DNA from: Maridesulfovibrio ferrireducens
GTDB lineage: Bacteria; Desulfobacterota; Desulfovibrionia; Desulfovibrionales; Desulfovibrionaceae
Assembly: GCF_016342405.1 (NCBI RefSeq)
Contig: NZ_JAEINN010000015.1
Location: 1 to 64,000, forward strand
DNA: 64,000 bases
Reading direction: 5' to 3'
In this document: in pieces, positions 36,120 through 45,437 of the stretch
Layout of the letters: every line of letters starts with the position of its first letter
How positions within the stretch are numbered: position 1 is the stretch's first letter
Translations under genes and position numbers: made by a program
The notes under the pieces: model-generated
Database searches by the model: none
What the model was told of the DNA's origin: nothing
What the model saw: only the letters and a program-made list of their open reading frames with translations

Positions 36120-37031
36120 ATGGAATTAAGACAGCTTAGATATTTTATAGCAGTTGCTGAAGAACTTCATTTCGGGCGTGCCGCGCAAAGAGTTCATATC
36201 GCTCAACCTCCTTTTTCTCAACAGATAAAATCTCTTGAAGAGGAAATTGGAGCAAAGCTTCTGGAGCGAAATAGTCGTAAAGTGCGACTCACTGAAGAGG
36301 GACGATATTTTTATGAACAGGCTGTTTCGATCTTAGAACAGACTGATCTTGCGGTTTCAACGGTCAGTAGAATGGCAAAAGGTGAGAGTGGAAGCGTTAA
36401 GGTCGGATTTATGGAGATTGCCATGGACAGTCTTTTACCTGAAGCAATCAGAGCTTTTCGCCATAAACATTCTGATGTTTCTGTTCTTATAAGCCAGTTA
36501 GGAGCTTCGGCTCAACTTGAGCGTATTCGTTCAGATGAGCTTGATGTCGGATTTTCTACTGTATTTATGCATGGAATGGAGGGTCTTGCGTCAATTAGAT
36601 TGTTTTCCAAGAAGCATGTGCTTGCTGTTCCCGATGATCATGCTTTCACGCGTAAAAAGAGTTTGTCGCTTAAAGAGATTGCTAAGGAAAAGTTGATTAT
36701 GTTCCCACGGGCTGGGCAACCAGATTTGCATGATTCTATAATGCAGGCCTTTAGCAAAAGAGGATTAGTGCCGATAATCAGTCAGGAAGTTTCTGGTCTT
36801 TCCGGAGCTGCAGCTTTGATTTCTTCTGGAATGGGAGTAGCTTTTCTGCTTGATAACAGCCATGTTTCACGTACTGGAATAACGTTGATTCCTGTAATTG
36901 AAGAGTTTCCATCAATGGATATTTTTATGGTATGGAATAAGGATTCCTGTTCTAATACCGCAAAAGTTTTTATGGAGAGAGTTGCGGATTATTTTTCGGT
37001 TTCTAAAATAATATTTAATGGAACAAGCTAA
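36120..37031 (+). CDS. LysR-family transcriptional regulator
   Basis: 303 residues from the ATG at 36120, where the protein starts MELRQLRYF as the family does; a GTG at 36108 would add four residues. The N-terminus is the LysR winged helix ('AVAEELHFGRAAQRVHIAQPPFSQQIKSLEEEIGAKLLER'). The rest is the periplasmic-binding-like effector domain. It belongs to the CatR/BenM-like branch, whose usual ligands are aromatic acids, but no such pathway is near. An 11-codon ORF starting at 36094 overlaps the start codon and might couple translation. The FemAB/GNAT-like gene follows 12 bp later. Confidence 0.92.
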   Translation: MELRQLRYFIAVAEELHFGRAAQRVHIAQPPFSQQIKSLEEEIGAKLLERNSRKVRLTEEGRYFYEQAVSILEQTDLAVSTVSRMAKGESGSVKVGFMEIAMDSLLPEAIRAFRHKHSDVSVLISQLGASAQLERIRSDELDVGFSTVFMHGMEGLASIRLFSKKHVLAVPDDHAFTRKKSLSLKEIAKEKLIMFPRAGQPDLHDSIMQAFSKRGLVPIISQEVSGLSGAAALISSGMGVAFLLDNSHVSRTGITLIPVIEEFPSMDIFMVWNKDSCSNTAKVFMERVADYFSVSKIIFNGTS

Positions 37032-37043
37032 TAAAATAAGGTT

Positions 37044-38237
37044 ATGTGCTACTCAAAACATCAAATAATGACTGATATTCTAAAAGGTTATGAAATATCG
37101 TGGATCGATTCAGTTTCCAACGTGGACAGGGATGAGTGGAATGAACTTGCGTCCCTTATAAATTTTCCATTTTTGGAGTGGGACTGGCTGCGTCTGCTTG
37201 AAGAAAGTGGATGTGTTCGTCTCGAAACTGGTTGGCTCAGTGCCCACATGCTTGTTCGCCACGAAGGGCGGTTGGTTGCGGCTGTGCCTCTTTATGTTCG
37301 TGATCAAAGTGATGGAGAATTTATTTTCGATCGCGTCTGGTATGAGGTTGCTCAGAAAGGAGGCATTACTTATTACCCTAAAGTAGTGGGAATGAGTCCT
37401 TATACTCCGGCTTCAGGTTATCGTTTTTTGATTGCTCCGGATGCTAATGCTGATGTTATTGTGAGGCTTGTCTGTCAGACGCTGGACAGATTTTGCACGG
37501 CTAATAACCTTGGAAGCAGTGCCTTTAATTTTGTGGACCCGGATTGGACCAAAGAAATGGAAGCCTATGGTTACGCGACATGGCAGCATCAAGGATATGT
37601 TTGGGAAAATCACGATTACAAGGATTTTGAGCAATGGATGGGATCGCTCAACGGTAACCGGAGAAAAACTGTTCGCCGTGAACGTAAATCTTTGAAAGCT
37701 GAAAAAATCCGAGTTGAAATTTTGGTGGGAGACGAAATCCCTGATCATTATTTTTTGTTGATGTACAAATGTTATGTATCCACCAATGACAAGTTCGGCG
37801 TTTGGAGTTGTAAGTACCTCAATGAAGAATTTTTTGAGGGACTAAGCAAATATATGCGGAAAAACATATTTTTTCCCGTTGCATTCAGGGAAGGTGAGAA
37901 AGAGCCGATAGCTATGGCTATGTTCGTTTTTTCAGGGGACCGGCTTTGGGGACGGTACTGGGGCTGTTTTGAAGAAGTGCGGTTTTTACATTTTGAACTT
38001 TGTTATTACGCACCGATAGAGTGGGCTATCACTAACGATATTCGTTTATACGATCCGGGTATGGGTGGTGAACATAAGGCCAGACGTGGATTTTTTTCGT
38101 CTCCCTGCTATAGTCTGCACAGATTCAGCGATTCCTCTATGGATCTTACTTTCAAGACTTATATTCTTGAAGTTAATACTCTTGAAAACGGCTATATCAA
38201 CGAAATGAATGACATGATGCCAATCGTTAAAAGTTAG
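37044..38237 (+). CDS. FemAB/GNAT-like protein (PF04339 type)
   Basis: 397 residues, cytoplasmic. The order 'FPFLEWDWLRLLEESGCV', 'GWLSAHMLVRHEGRLVAAVPLYV', 'SPYTPASGYRFL' and 'NRRKTVRRERKSLKAEKI' followed by 'YDPGMGGEHKARRGF' matches the 'peptidogalycan biosynthesis' DUF482 family, whose fold is a double GNAT domain like FemABX. Those relatives transfer aminoacyl groups from tRNA to cell-envelope precursors, so an acyl- or aminoacyl-transferase role is likely. The start is uncertain: ATG 37044 has AAGG only three bases upstream and ATG 37068 has none. It probably shares a transcript with the LysR gene and overlaps the convergent esterase by 4 bp. Confidence 0.8.
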   Translation: MCYSKHQIMTDILKGYEISWIDSVSNVDRDEWNELASLINFPFLEWDWLRLLEESGCVRLETGWLSAHMLVRHEGRLVAAVPLYVRDQSDGEFIFDRVWYEVAQKGGITYYPKVVGMSPYTPASGYRFLIAPDANADVIVRLVCQTLDRFCTANNLGSSAFNFVDPDWTKEMEAYGYATWQHQGYVWENHDYKDFEQWMGSLNGNRRKTVRRERKSLKAEKIRVEILVGDEIPDHYFLLMYKCYVSTNDKFGVWSCKYLNEEFFEGLSKYMRKNIFFPVAFREGEKEPIAMAMFVFSGDRLWGRYWGCFEEVRFLHFELCYYAPIEWAITNDIRLYDPGMGGEHKARRGFFSSPCYSLHRFSDSSMDLTFKTYILEVNTLENGYINEMNDMMPIVKS

Positions 38238-38833
38238 TTTTTTAATAGAAAATTTCTTACTTTCCGGTTGTTTTCTGTCACTTTGTCATAACCTGTAAAG
38301 TGATGATCAGTTTCAAATGAAACGATTTCAACTCCCAGCTTCTTTAGTAATCCTTTCATTACGTTTTGATCTAATACTTCGTCCTGTTCACCTAGCAGAG
38401 CCAAGACTTTATCTTTTTTAACTAGACCCTCGCAAATAGCTTTTTCAATTTCACTTTCGACTTTGGCAAATTTATCAACATGTTCAGATGTGATAATAAT
38501 CTGTTTTCCATTTTTGAAATCGTATGTTTCGCCTACGCGTTTTTCCACAAGTGATGCCGGAGTGAGTGCCGGATTGATAAGGAGTGCAGGTATTTTGTGA
38601 CGAATATGCATGACCAGAGCGTAGAGTCCGCCCATAGATGATCCCTGCATGATCAGCGGACGATTACTGTTTTCAGCAATTATGCTTTCAAGAATGGTTA
38701 AGCATTCTTCCGGGTCTGCCGGGAGATCCGGGCTGATAAGTTCATGGGTTGGAAAAGCACAGGCAAGAGCCGCTGCTTTTGAGTTTTTTCCTGATGAACC
38801 GAATCCGTGGATATTTAAAAAAATGTTGTTCAT
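38234..38833 (-). CDS. YqiA/YcfP-type alpha/beta-hydrolase esterase
   Basis: 199 residues, the size of YqiA. It shows the nucleophile elbow 'GSSMGG', a candidate catalytic Asp in 'ALLGEQDEVLD' and the catalytic His in 'ETDHHFTGYDK', together with the oxyanion start 'FLNIHGFGSSG'. Members hydrolyse short-chain esters; the natural substrate is unknown. Stop codons of this gene and the preceding convergent gene overlap. No clear ribosome-binding site precedes the ATG. Confidence 0.85.
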   Translation of the reverse strand: MNNIFLNIHGFGSSGKNSKAAALACAFPTHELISPDLPADPEECLTILESIIAENSNRPLIMQGSSMGGLYALVMHIRHKIPALLINPALTPASLVEKRVGETYDFKNGKQIIITSEHVDKFAKVESEIEKAICEGLVKKDKVLALLGEQDEVLDQNVMKGLLKKLGVEIVSFETDHHFTGYDKVTENNRKVRNFLLKN

Positions 38834-38901
38834 TCTATTATCTTTAATATTATAAGTGAATGGAAATTGAAAAAATGTTTTATAAGTTACAAAAGTAATT
38901 A

Positions 38902-38997
38902 CGGCAATGCGACTTTTAAAGTCAAAGGGTAATTGCCGGAAGTTATTTTATGGCTGTAGACGAAATTCTGATTTGAAGGCATAGTTATTACAGCCAT
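38902..38997 (+). promoter_or_regulatory. Structured leader of the CofD-like gene
   Basis: Two inverted repeats lie in series. The first is a 7-bp outer stem (38902-38908 with 38932-38938) enclosing a perfect 6-bp stem (38911-38916 with 38918-38923). The second is an 8-bp pair (38950-38957 with 38990-38997). They end 37 bp before the CofD-like start and could form alternative RNA folds. No known riboswitch class was recognised. Confidence 0.4.
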
Positions 38998-39033
38998 TAT
39001 GGCTTGATAAATTTTTGTTATAAGGAGACCGGA

Positions 39034-40173
39034 GTGGGGAAGGATCATCCTGGCATTGTTTTTTTTAGCGGCGGAACAGCTCTTGCCGGGCTTTCTGGAA
39101 GACTCGCCGAAGTCAATCCGGAATGTTCATATATTATAACTACTTTCGATTCAGGAGGCAGTTCCGCGCAACTTAGAAAAGTTTTTGATATGCCGGCTGT
39201 CGGAGATATTCGTAATAGATTAATATCTCTTGCCGATATTAGATCTCCGGAAAAAGCGGAGATTGTAAGGCTGCTGGCTACCCGTTTTCCTAAATACGGA
39301 GACAAATCTGCGTTGACAGGGGAGTTGCAACACCTCGCAAACGGTACACATCCACTCATGGAAAATATTTCGGACATTGTGCGTAAGATACTTTCGGATC
39401 TTTTCGCTCTCTTTATTGAGTTGGCTGGTGACGAATTTGATCCGGCGAATGCCTGTCTCGGGAATATCATTCTTGCCGCAGGATTTATGGTTCATAAGCG
39501 GGTGCTGGCTCCTCCTATTGCTCAATTTTCAAGACTTATCAGGGCAAGGGGGATTGTTCGTGCCGCTTCATTGGATAGCGGTCATTTGGCAGTCCGTTTA
39601 CAGAACGGTGAAATTATAGCAGGGCAGCATCTTTTTACAGGTAAAGAAGTTCCGCCGATTCCCTCTCCTATTGACGGCATGTGGGCCTGTTCTGGCGTAA
39701 ACGACCCGTGGCCGCATTCAATACATGCTTCATCTCTTGCTATGATGCTTATTAAGGAAGCTGATTTGATTGTTTATCCTATGGGTAGCTTCTATTCCAG
39801 TATCCTGGCTTCTCTGACTCCGAAAGGTATGGGACAGGCTGTTTCTCGAAATCCTTGTCCGAAAATTTTTATTCCTAATCTGGGATATGACCCGGAACTT
39901 CTCGGGCATGATGTTCCTTTGCAAATCGAAAAACTTTTAGAAGTACTGCGCATGGATAATCCGGCAGAGATAAAAAAAGAGTCTGTTTTAAACACTGTTT
40001 TAATTGATTCAGTGAATGGATATTATCAAGACGGACTGAATCTCGAAGCCTTGAAAAAAGTGGATGTAAAGATAATCGACCGGAAACTTGTTTCCGATAA
40101 ATCCGATGGACTTATTGATCCGGATTTGCTGGCACCTATACTTATGGAATTTGCCCGGCAGGAAAAAATTTAA
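39034..40173 (+). CDS. GAK-system CofD-like protein
   Basis: 379 residues from a GTG at 39034 with AAGGAG at normal spacing; an upstream TTG at 39004 lies before this site. The N-terminus has the CofD/YvcK glycine-rich nucleotide-binding start 'IVFFSGGTALAGLSGRL', then 'ITTFDSGGSSAQLRK' and 'GDIRNRL', as in 2-phospho-lactate transferases. It matches the CofD-related proteins assigned to the GAK system, whose other members form the operon at 46.5-52 kb here. CofD itself transfers phospholactate to the deazaflavin of F420, but an F420 role is not implied. The nfo gene follows 18 bp later, an unexpected partner. Confidence 0.8.
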   Translation: MGKDHPGIVFFSGGTALAGLSGRLAEVNPECSYIITTFDSGGSSAQLRKVFDMPAVGDIRNRLISLADIRSPEKAEIVRLLATRFPKYGDKSALTGELQHLANGTHPLMENISDIVRKILSDLFALFIELAGDEFDPANACLGNIILAAGFMVHKRVLAPPIAQFSRLIRARGIVRAASLDSGHLAVRLQNGEIIAGQHLFTGKEVPPIPSPIDGMWACSGVNDPWPHSIHASSLAMMLIKEADLIVYPMGSFYSSILASLTPKGMGQAVSRNPCPKIFIPNLGYDPELLGHDVPLQIEKLLEVLRMDNPAEIKKESVLNTVLIDSVNGYYQDGLNLEALKKVDVKIIDRKLVSDKSDGLIDPDLLAPILMEFARQEKI

Positions 40174-40191
40174 AGAAGGATCACAATTTTT

Positions 40192-41046
40192 ATGTATATA
40201 GGTGCGCACATGCCCATTACCGGGGGCATTGATAAAGCAGTGGACAGAATAATGTCTATAAACGGGACTGCCTTACAGATTTTTACTCATAATCAGCGGC
40301 AGTGGAAGGTTCATCCTCTTGAAAACGAGACTGTGGAGGCTTTTAAAAAGCGTCGGCAGGAGTGGGGCAATTATCCTGTCTCTGTGCATGATTCATATTT
40401 GGTAAATTTAGCGTCTCCGAAGCCGGAAAACGCTTTAAAATCTGTCAAAGCTTTTGCTCAGGAATTGGCACGAACAGAACGTCTGGGTATCGAGTATGTC
40501 GTGACTCATCCCGGTTCTCATTTGGGCTCCGGAAAAGTTGAAGCTCTGGAGCGCTATGTAGCAAACCTTAATCTTGCTATAGCAATGTCTGAAACCGAAG
40601 AGGTCATGGTTCTTATAGAGAATACAGCCGGACAGGGTACAAATTTGGGCAGTAGATTCGGAGAACTTGCCACTATTCTGGAAGATTCCGGTTACACTGA
40701 CAGAATGGGTGTCTGCTTTGATACCTGTCACGCTTTTTCCGCAGGATATGATTTGCGTTCTCCTGAAACTTATAATCAGGTTTTCGATAGATTCAATCAA
40801 CTTATCGGACTGGATTTTATCCGTTTTTTCCATCTTAATGATTGTAAAGAAGATTTAGGTGCACACAAAGACCGGCATGAGAATATCGGTAAAGGTAAAA
40901 TTGGGATTGAAGGTTTTAGAAGCCTGATTAATGATGTCAGGTTTTCAACTATCCCCAAGGTTATTGAAACTCCGAAAGGCGAAGATATAAATTTTGAATC
41001 AGATAGAATGAACATCGACCTTCTTCGTTCACTTAAGGTTGAATAA
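40192..41046 (+). CDS. nfo: Deoxyribonuclease IV (AP endonuclease)
   Basis: 284 residues. Endonuclease IV cleaves at abasic sites in base-excision repair using three Zn ions. The ligand motifs are visible: 'SVHDSYLVNLASP', 'VTHPGSH', 'VLIENTAGQGTNLG', 'VCFDTCHAFSAGYD', 'FFHLNDCKEDLGAHKDRHENIGKG' and 'VIETP'. It follows the CofD-like gene by 18 bp with an AAGGA site, so both are probably one operon. Confidence 0.97.
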   Translation: MYIGAHMPITGGIDKAVDRIMSINGTALQIFTHNQRQWKVHPLENETVEAFKKRRQEWGNYPVSVHDSYLVNLASPKPENALKSVKAFAQELARTERLGIEYVVTHPGSHLGSGKVEALERYVANLNLAIAMSETEEVMVLIENTAGQGTNLGSRFGELATILEDSGYTDRMGVCFDTCHAFSAGYDLRSPETYNQVFDRFNQLIGLDFIRFFHLNDCKEDLGAHKDRHENIGKGKIGIEGFRSLINDVRFSTIPKVIETPKGEDINFESDRMNIDLLRSLKVE

Positions 41047-41055
41047 AATTAAGTC

Positions 41056-41331
41056 TTATAATTTTTCAAGGCAATTTTTGAGAGTTGAAACTCCGCATGA
41101 GTGATACATGTGCAGAGGAATGTTTTTTGCTTTAGTATATTTTACGATATCAATTTTAGCTGCATGTGATATTTGATTGGTAAAAATGATTACGTGGTCC
41201 GCTTTACCGAGCATTGCAGATACTTTGTTTTCTTTACCGGTGAAGACTTTTAACTTGAATCCTTTTTGTTTCGCAGATGTTATATAATTTTGTTTCAGCC
41301 GATCCATTCCGCCTATAAGAGCTGCGCACAT
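41056..41331 (-). CDS. DUF2325 protein, probably Fur-regulated
   Basis: 91 residues, a single DUF2325 domain: 'ALIGGMDRLKQNYITSAKQKGFKLKVFTG' (Rossmann-like start), 'MLGKADHVIIFTNQISHAAKIDIVKYTKAKNIPLHMYHSCGVSTLK' and one Cys near the end. The function of the domain is unknown; in Desulfovibrio such genes are often near iron-uptake genes. GGGAG precedes the ATG. A near-consensus Fur box lies about 40 bp upstream (41373-41391), which predicts iron repression. It converges on nfo. Confidence 0.82.
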   Translation of the reverse strand: MCAALIGGMDRLKQNYITSAKQKGFKLKVFTGKENKVSAMLGKADHVIIFTNQISHAAKIDIVKYTKAKNIPLHMYHSCGVSTLKNCLEKL

Positions 41332-41369
41332 AATGTCTCCCTTGTTTTGGTTTACTTCCGTATATTTTT

Positions 41370-41394
41370 ATTGAAAATGAATTTCATTGTCAAT
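41370..41394 (-). promoter_or_regulatory. Fur box
   Basis: The 19-base segment 41373-41391 matches the classical Fur consensus at 14 of 19 positions. It lies inside a 25-base palindrome in which 11 of 12 arm positions are symmetric. Its place just upstream of the DUF2325 start fits iron-dependent repression. Confidence 0.7.
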
Positions 41395-41608
41395 AACTAT
41401 TTGAGGTTTATAAGTCTGGTAGATATATAGTTTCAATTTCGCATAGGCCTTGGATTTTATTATATTATGCAGGATGAGGATAATATATTAATGTTTTTTT
41501 TGACGCTTTTGAAGTATGCAGAAATACAGGTGACGAGGTTTGTTTGTTAAAAAAAATATATTTTAAGTATGTCTTACTAAAAACAGAGCATTTAGCTTAT
41601 TATAGATT

Positions 41609-44600
41609 ATGAACCGAGATATAGTATATGGGGATTCTTCTCCAAATTATTTTCGCTTTCGCCTGATTTTTATTAGTGCGGTCATCGTGTTTGCAGGACT
41701 TATTGGATATGTCCTCTGGACCAGCTATTGCTCACAGTTACAGGTTAGAAAGACTGCCAGATCTTTTTTTGTCGGAGAATCCGCCAAAAGAGCTATGGCT
41801 GTCAGTTTTTTCTTTTCCGGCAGACTTAATGAACTTAATGGTCTTGCTTCAAGTGCGCCTCTTAAATCATTTATATCAATGCAGGCTGATCCTGATTTTA
41901 ACGTTAATGAGCCGGGTTGCTCGGCAACATTTCATAATATCTGCAAAAATATATCAGACACAGTCTCTAATAAATATTGCGGGCAAGAGCAGGTCTTTTC
42001 AAAAATTGTTGTTTTGGACAGTAAGGGTGAGCTGCTTGTTGATACTGACAGTGAATGTGTATTGATCAGAGGCAATGATTCGTATGCAGGGTATGCGGTA
42101 AAAGCCAAAGATCCTCTTTTCAGTACCGGGGAGTCCGGCGGTGTTTTTTCTATAGTTGTCGGTGTGCCTGTAAAAGGGGATCGCGGTGAGTCCGGAACAA
42201 TCCTTGGATGGGTACGGGTTGAAAGTTTGTTCGAAAGCCTTGGAGATATGACGGCTTCTCCTTCTGTCGGTAGCGATTTTCTTCTCATTGGACGCACCGT
42301 GTTTGCTATCTCTGATAATTCAGCGCGAGAAAGCGGACAATTATTGTTGATGGATGTTCTGGGGGGAGATTGGAGAGGATTAACTCTTCTTAAAGCTGGA
42401 AAATCAGGAAGAGAGGTTGATTATCTTGCCATCTCTTCTCCTGTGCAAAGGACATCGCTGCATATAGTCAGTTTGGTTGAGGAACAAAAACTTTTTGGTT
42501 TGTTAGGACCGCAAAAGCTACTTTTGTTTTCAATTGTACTATTTTTAGCCATCGCTGCCGGCTGTTATTATTTAGTTAGAGCCACAATTATGCGCCAAGT
42601 CTATGAGGCCCGCATTTCTGAGGCTAGAAGACGTGAAGAGGCAATTAATCTGCAACGTCTTGAACTGAAACATGAAATGGAGAGAAGAGAGCTTGCTGAC
42701 AGCTTGAGGATTAAGGCGGAGAGTCGGTATAGAGATATTTTTGACAATGCACCTATGGGGATTTTTCAGGTAAGTTTGGATGGTCATTATTTAACCGTTA
42801 ACTCGGCATACGTATCTATTTTAGGATATGCGGACGCAGAAGATTTTATTGTGTCTGTTTCGAATGCTCGAAATCAAATTTATCTCAAGGCTGAGGATTT
42901 CGATGATATTATCAGTCAGCTTCATCTTTTCGGCCGGGTGTCAGGATACGAAGTACAGTGTGTACGAAAAGACGGCTCTACAGTGTGGACACGTCGTGAT
43001 TTTAGACTTGTTGATTCGGGGGCTGATTTGCCCCGTTATATTGAGGGTTTTGTTATTGATATCACCGCTCGTAAAAAAGTTGAAGAAAAATTGCTTAATA
43101 ATCAAAAGCGGCTTCGTTCCCTTTTTGAAAATTCACCTGTTGCATTGTGGGAACTGGATTTTTCAGCGCTGAAGAAAAAAATTGATTCATGCGGTGAAAC
43201 AACTGTTCAGAATATCCGGGATAAGGTTTTAAAAGATCAGAACAATGTTTTTCAATGTGTCGAGCTTATTAAGGTGCTTGCCGCAAATAATATTGCCGTG
43301 GATTTTATTGGGGCTAAATCACGCGAAGAGCTTTTGGCGTCGGGGTTCTCGTCATATGTTGTAAAGAACTCTTGGAAATATTTCAGATCTATTCTTTTGG
43401 ATTTAGTTTCAGGTGCAATGCGGCATAGGAGTGAATTTTATTTCGTTCGCAGTGATGGAAAAGAACAATATTTTATCGTGAATTGCACAATTGCTCCTGA
43501 ATATGAAGATTCGTGGGAGAGAGTTCTGGCGACTGTAGAAGATATTTCAGAGCTTAAGCGAATTGAAAAAGAATTGCGTATAAGTAAGGAAGAAGCGCAA
43601 AAAGCTAATGAGGCAAAGGGGCAGTTTCTTGCAAATATGACTCATGAATTCAGAACTCCCATGAACGCTATTAAGGGCATGGTTCAGCTTATTCAGGCTA
43701 CTGAATTGACTACTGAACAAAATGAAAATTTAAGGCTTATAAAGTCTTCCGTGGATAGCCTGCTTGTCATTGCAAACGATATTCTGGATTTTTCAAAAAT
43801 AGATTCCGGACATATGGAATTGCAGACTGAATCTTTGGATCTTCCTATGTTCTTGAAAGAGATGCGCGATGTTATGGATATCGGAGCAATGAACAAGGAT
43901 TTGAAGGTCATCCTTAAAACTGAGAATATTCCAACCTGTGTTGAAATTGACAGCATGAGACTTCGTCAAATTCTGGTTAATCTGCTAGGAAATGCTGTTA
44001 AATTTACAAGTTCTGGTGCTGTTACTCTTACAGCTAAATTAGTACCGGACGTTGAATCCGGGAGAAAAAGGAATGTTTATTTTGAGGTTTCTGATACCGG
44101 TATTGGGTTGCCGGATAATGGAGCAGAGAACCTTTTTAAATCATTTGTGCAGGCTGATCTTTCGATTACCCGTAAGTACGGCGGAACAGGGCTGGGGCTT
44201 GCTATTTGTCACAGGCTGGTAAAGCTCATGGGCGGTGAACTCAAAGGGGGTAATAATTCAGAGGGAGGAGCTGTCTTTTCGTTTGTTTTACCACTTATGG
44301 AATGCCCTCTTGATGATGTCGGAATTGAAGAAACATCCGCAAATGATAAAGATGTAAAGAATAATTTTTCTAAAGTTAAAGTGCTGGTAGCAGAAGACAG
44401 TAAAATGAATCAGATTCTTTTGCGTAAAATTTTCGAAAAAAATGGTTTGGATAATTTTGTAATTGTTGAAAATGGTAAAGAAGCCGTTGATGCGTTTATT
44501 GCGTCAGACGATTTTGATATAATATTCATGGATATCCAGATGCCGGTTATGGATGGATTTGAAGCTACTCGTGCTATACGCAAACTTCATTCCCCTGTAA

Positions 44601-44731
44601 GAATTGTAGCTCTTACAGCAAACAGTGATTCAGAGTACTGGCGACGTTGTAAGGATTGCGGCATGGATACCCGCATCACCAAGCCGTTCAATATTGAAGA
44701 TTTATTAGCTGAACTTAAAAAAGTGTCCTGA
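41609..44731 (+). CDS. Membrane hybrid histidine kinase with two PAS regions
   Basis: 1040 residues. Membrane helices at about 17-40 and 303-325 bracket a periplasmic sensor region that looks Cache-like and contains several Cys. Then follow a coiled coil, a PAS/PAC domain (about 372-490, 'MGIFQVSLDGHYLTVNSAY'), a second PAS region (about 500-660), HisKA with H679 in 'THEFRTPMNA', HATPase ('NLLGNAVKFT', 'GGTGLGLAI') and one receiver with D975 in 'FMDIQMPVMDG'. No output regulator is adjacent. It is transcribed alone from an AT-rich upstream region of about 280 bp. Confidence 0.92.
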   Translation: MNRDIVYGDSSPNYFRFRLIFISAVIVFAGLIGYVLWTSYCSQLQVRKTARSFFVGESAKRAMAVSFFFSGRLNELNGLASSAPLKSFISMQADPDFNVNEPGCSATFHNICKNISDTVSNKYCGQEQVFSKIVVLDSKGELLVDTDSECVLIRGNDSYAGYAVKAKDPLFSTGESGGVFSIVVGVPVKGDRGESGTILGWVRVESLFESLGDMTASPSVGSDFLLIGRTVFAISDNSARESGQLLLMDVLGGDWRGLTLLKAGKSGREVDYLAISSPVQRTSLHIVSLVEEQKLFGLLGPQKLLLFSIVLFLAIAAGCYYLVRATIMRQVYEARISEARRREEAINLQRLELKHEMERRELADSLRIKAESRYRDIFDNAPMGIFQVSLDGHYLTVNSAYVSILGYADAEDFIVSVSNARNQIYLKAEDFDDIISQLHLFGRVSGYEVQCVRKDGSTVWTRRDFRLVDSGADLPRYIEGFVIDITARKKVEEKLLNNQKRLRSLFENSPVALWELDFSALKKKIDSCGETTVQNIRDKVLKDQNNVFQCVELIKVLAANNIAVDFIGAKSREELLASGFSSYVVKNSWKYFRSILLDLVSGAMRHRSEFYFVRSDGKEQYFIVNCTIAPEYEDSWERVLATVEDISELKRIEKELRISKEEAQKANEAKGQFLANMTHEFRTPMNAIKGMVQLIQATELTTEQNENLRLIKSSVDSLLVIANDILDFSKIDSGHMELQTESLDLPMFLKEMRDVMDIGAMNKDLKVILKTENIPTCVEIDSMRLRQILVNLLGNAVKFTSSGAVTLTAKLVPDVESGRKRNVYFEVSDTGIGLPDNGAENLFKSFVQADLSITRKYGGTGLGLAICHRLVKLMGGELKGGNNSEGGAVFSFVLPLMECPLDDVGIEETSANDKDVKNNFSKVKVLVAEDSKMNQILLRKIFEKNGLDNFVIVENGKEAVDAFIASDDFDIIFMDIQMPVMDGFEATRAIRKLHSPVRIVALTANSDSEYWRRCKDCGMDTRITKPFNIEDLLAELKKVS

Positions 44732-44860
44732 TTATGGTTAAGTCAGTTGATTATTTTTAAAATATATCCCGTTATTTCATATTCTTATATCCCTAATAAA
44801 TCTCTTTAAAGAACAGCTTGAAGACAATTGATTCCAATGCTAATTTCCTATTCTTAGCGG

Positions 44861-45397
44861 ATGAAATTAATAAGCGTAATTGGCTATGGGAAAAATTTGA
44901 TGATAAAGGACTTTGCCTTAAGGCATAATAATTATTTGCGAGTAGCTCCTTTGCCGCATTTTGTTCTCGGGCTGTGCATCGGTATGATTGTAACTCTTGG
45001 CTGGCTTGCCGCTGAATTTTACAGGGACGGGCATAGTCTGGGGTTTGCAACATCGGTAGCGATTGCTCTCAGTTGGACAACCGGAGCATTTTTTTCAGTG
45101 GCGGATATTATCAGTAGGCATAGAGAATATTTACGAATAAGAAAGATGCTTGCGGATAAAGGATATAGCGAAAAAATATTTAAAGCAGTTGCGGCTTCCC
45201 GTTGTCAGAGAGATGCTGCAATCTGGGCCGCGAAACAGACTGGATATGGTTGTATGGCTAAAAAAGTTTATCACAGCCTAGGGTATCGCTGGTATCATTT
45301 GATGCCCGATGTGCTGGTTAAAAACCCATTTCGGGTTTTTACTCCTTCATTCTTGAAAACAGCTTTTCGTCCGGGTAAAAATCTCAAAGGTGAATAA
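44861..45397 (+). CDS. Small inner-membrane protein, unknown
   Basis: 178 residues with two hydrophobic helices (about 35-55 and 62-83) and a basic C-terminal half containing 'SRCQRDAAIWAAKQTGYGCMAKKVYHSLGYRWYHLMPD'. No family could be named. The start may be the ATG at 44861 or 44900; neither has a strong ribosome-binding site. It ends at a strong bidirectional terminator shared with the nitroreductase. Confidence 0.65.
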   Translation: MKLISVIGYGKNLMIKDFALRHNNYLRVAPLPHFVLGLCIGMIVTLGWLAAEFYRDGHSLGFATSVAIALSWTTGAFFSVADIISRHREYLRIRKMLADKGYSEKIFKAVAASRCQRDAAIWAAKQTGYGCMAKKVYHSLGYRWYHLMPDVLVKNPFRVFTPSFLKTAFRPGKNLKGE

Positions 45398-45437
45398 CAG
45401 AAAGCCTCCAGTTTAATCAAACTGGAGGCTTTTATTT
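45398..45437. terminator. Bidirectional terminator
   Basis: A 14-bp perfect stem (45401-45414 with 45419-45432) has a TATTTTT tail on the plus strand and an A-rich left flank. Confidence 0.88.
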
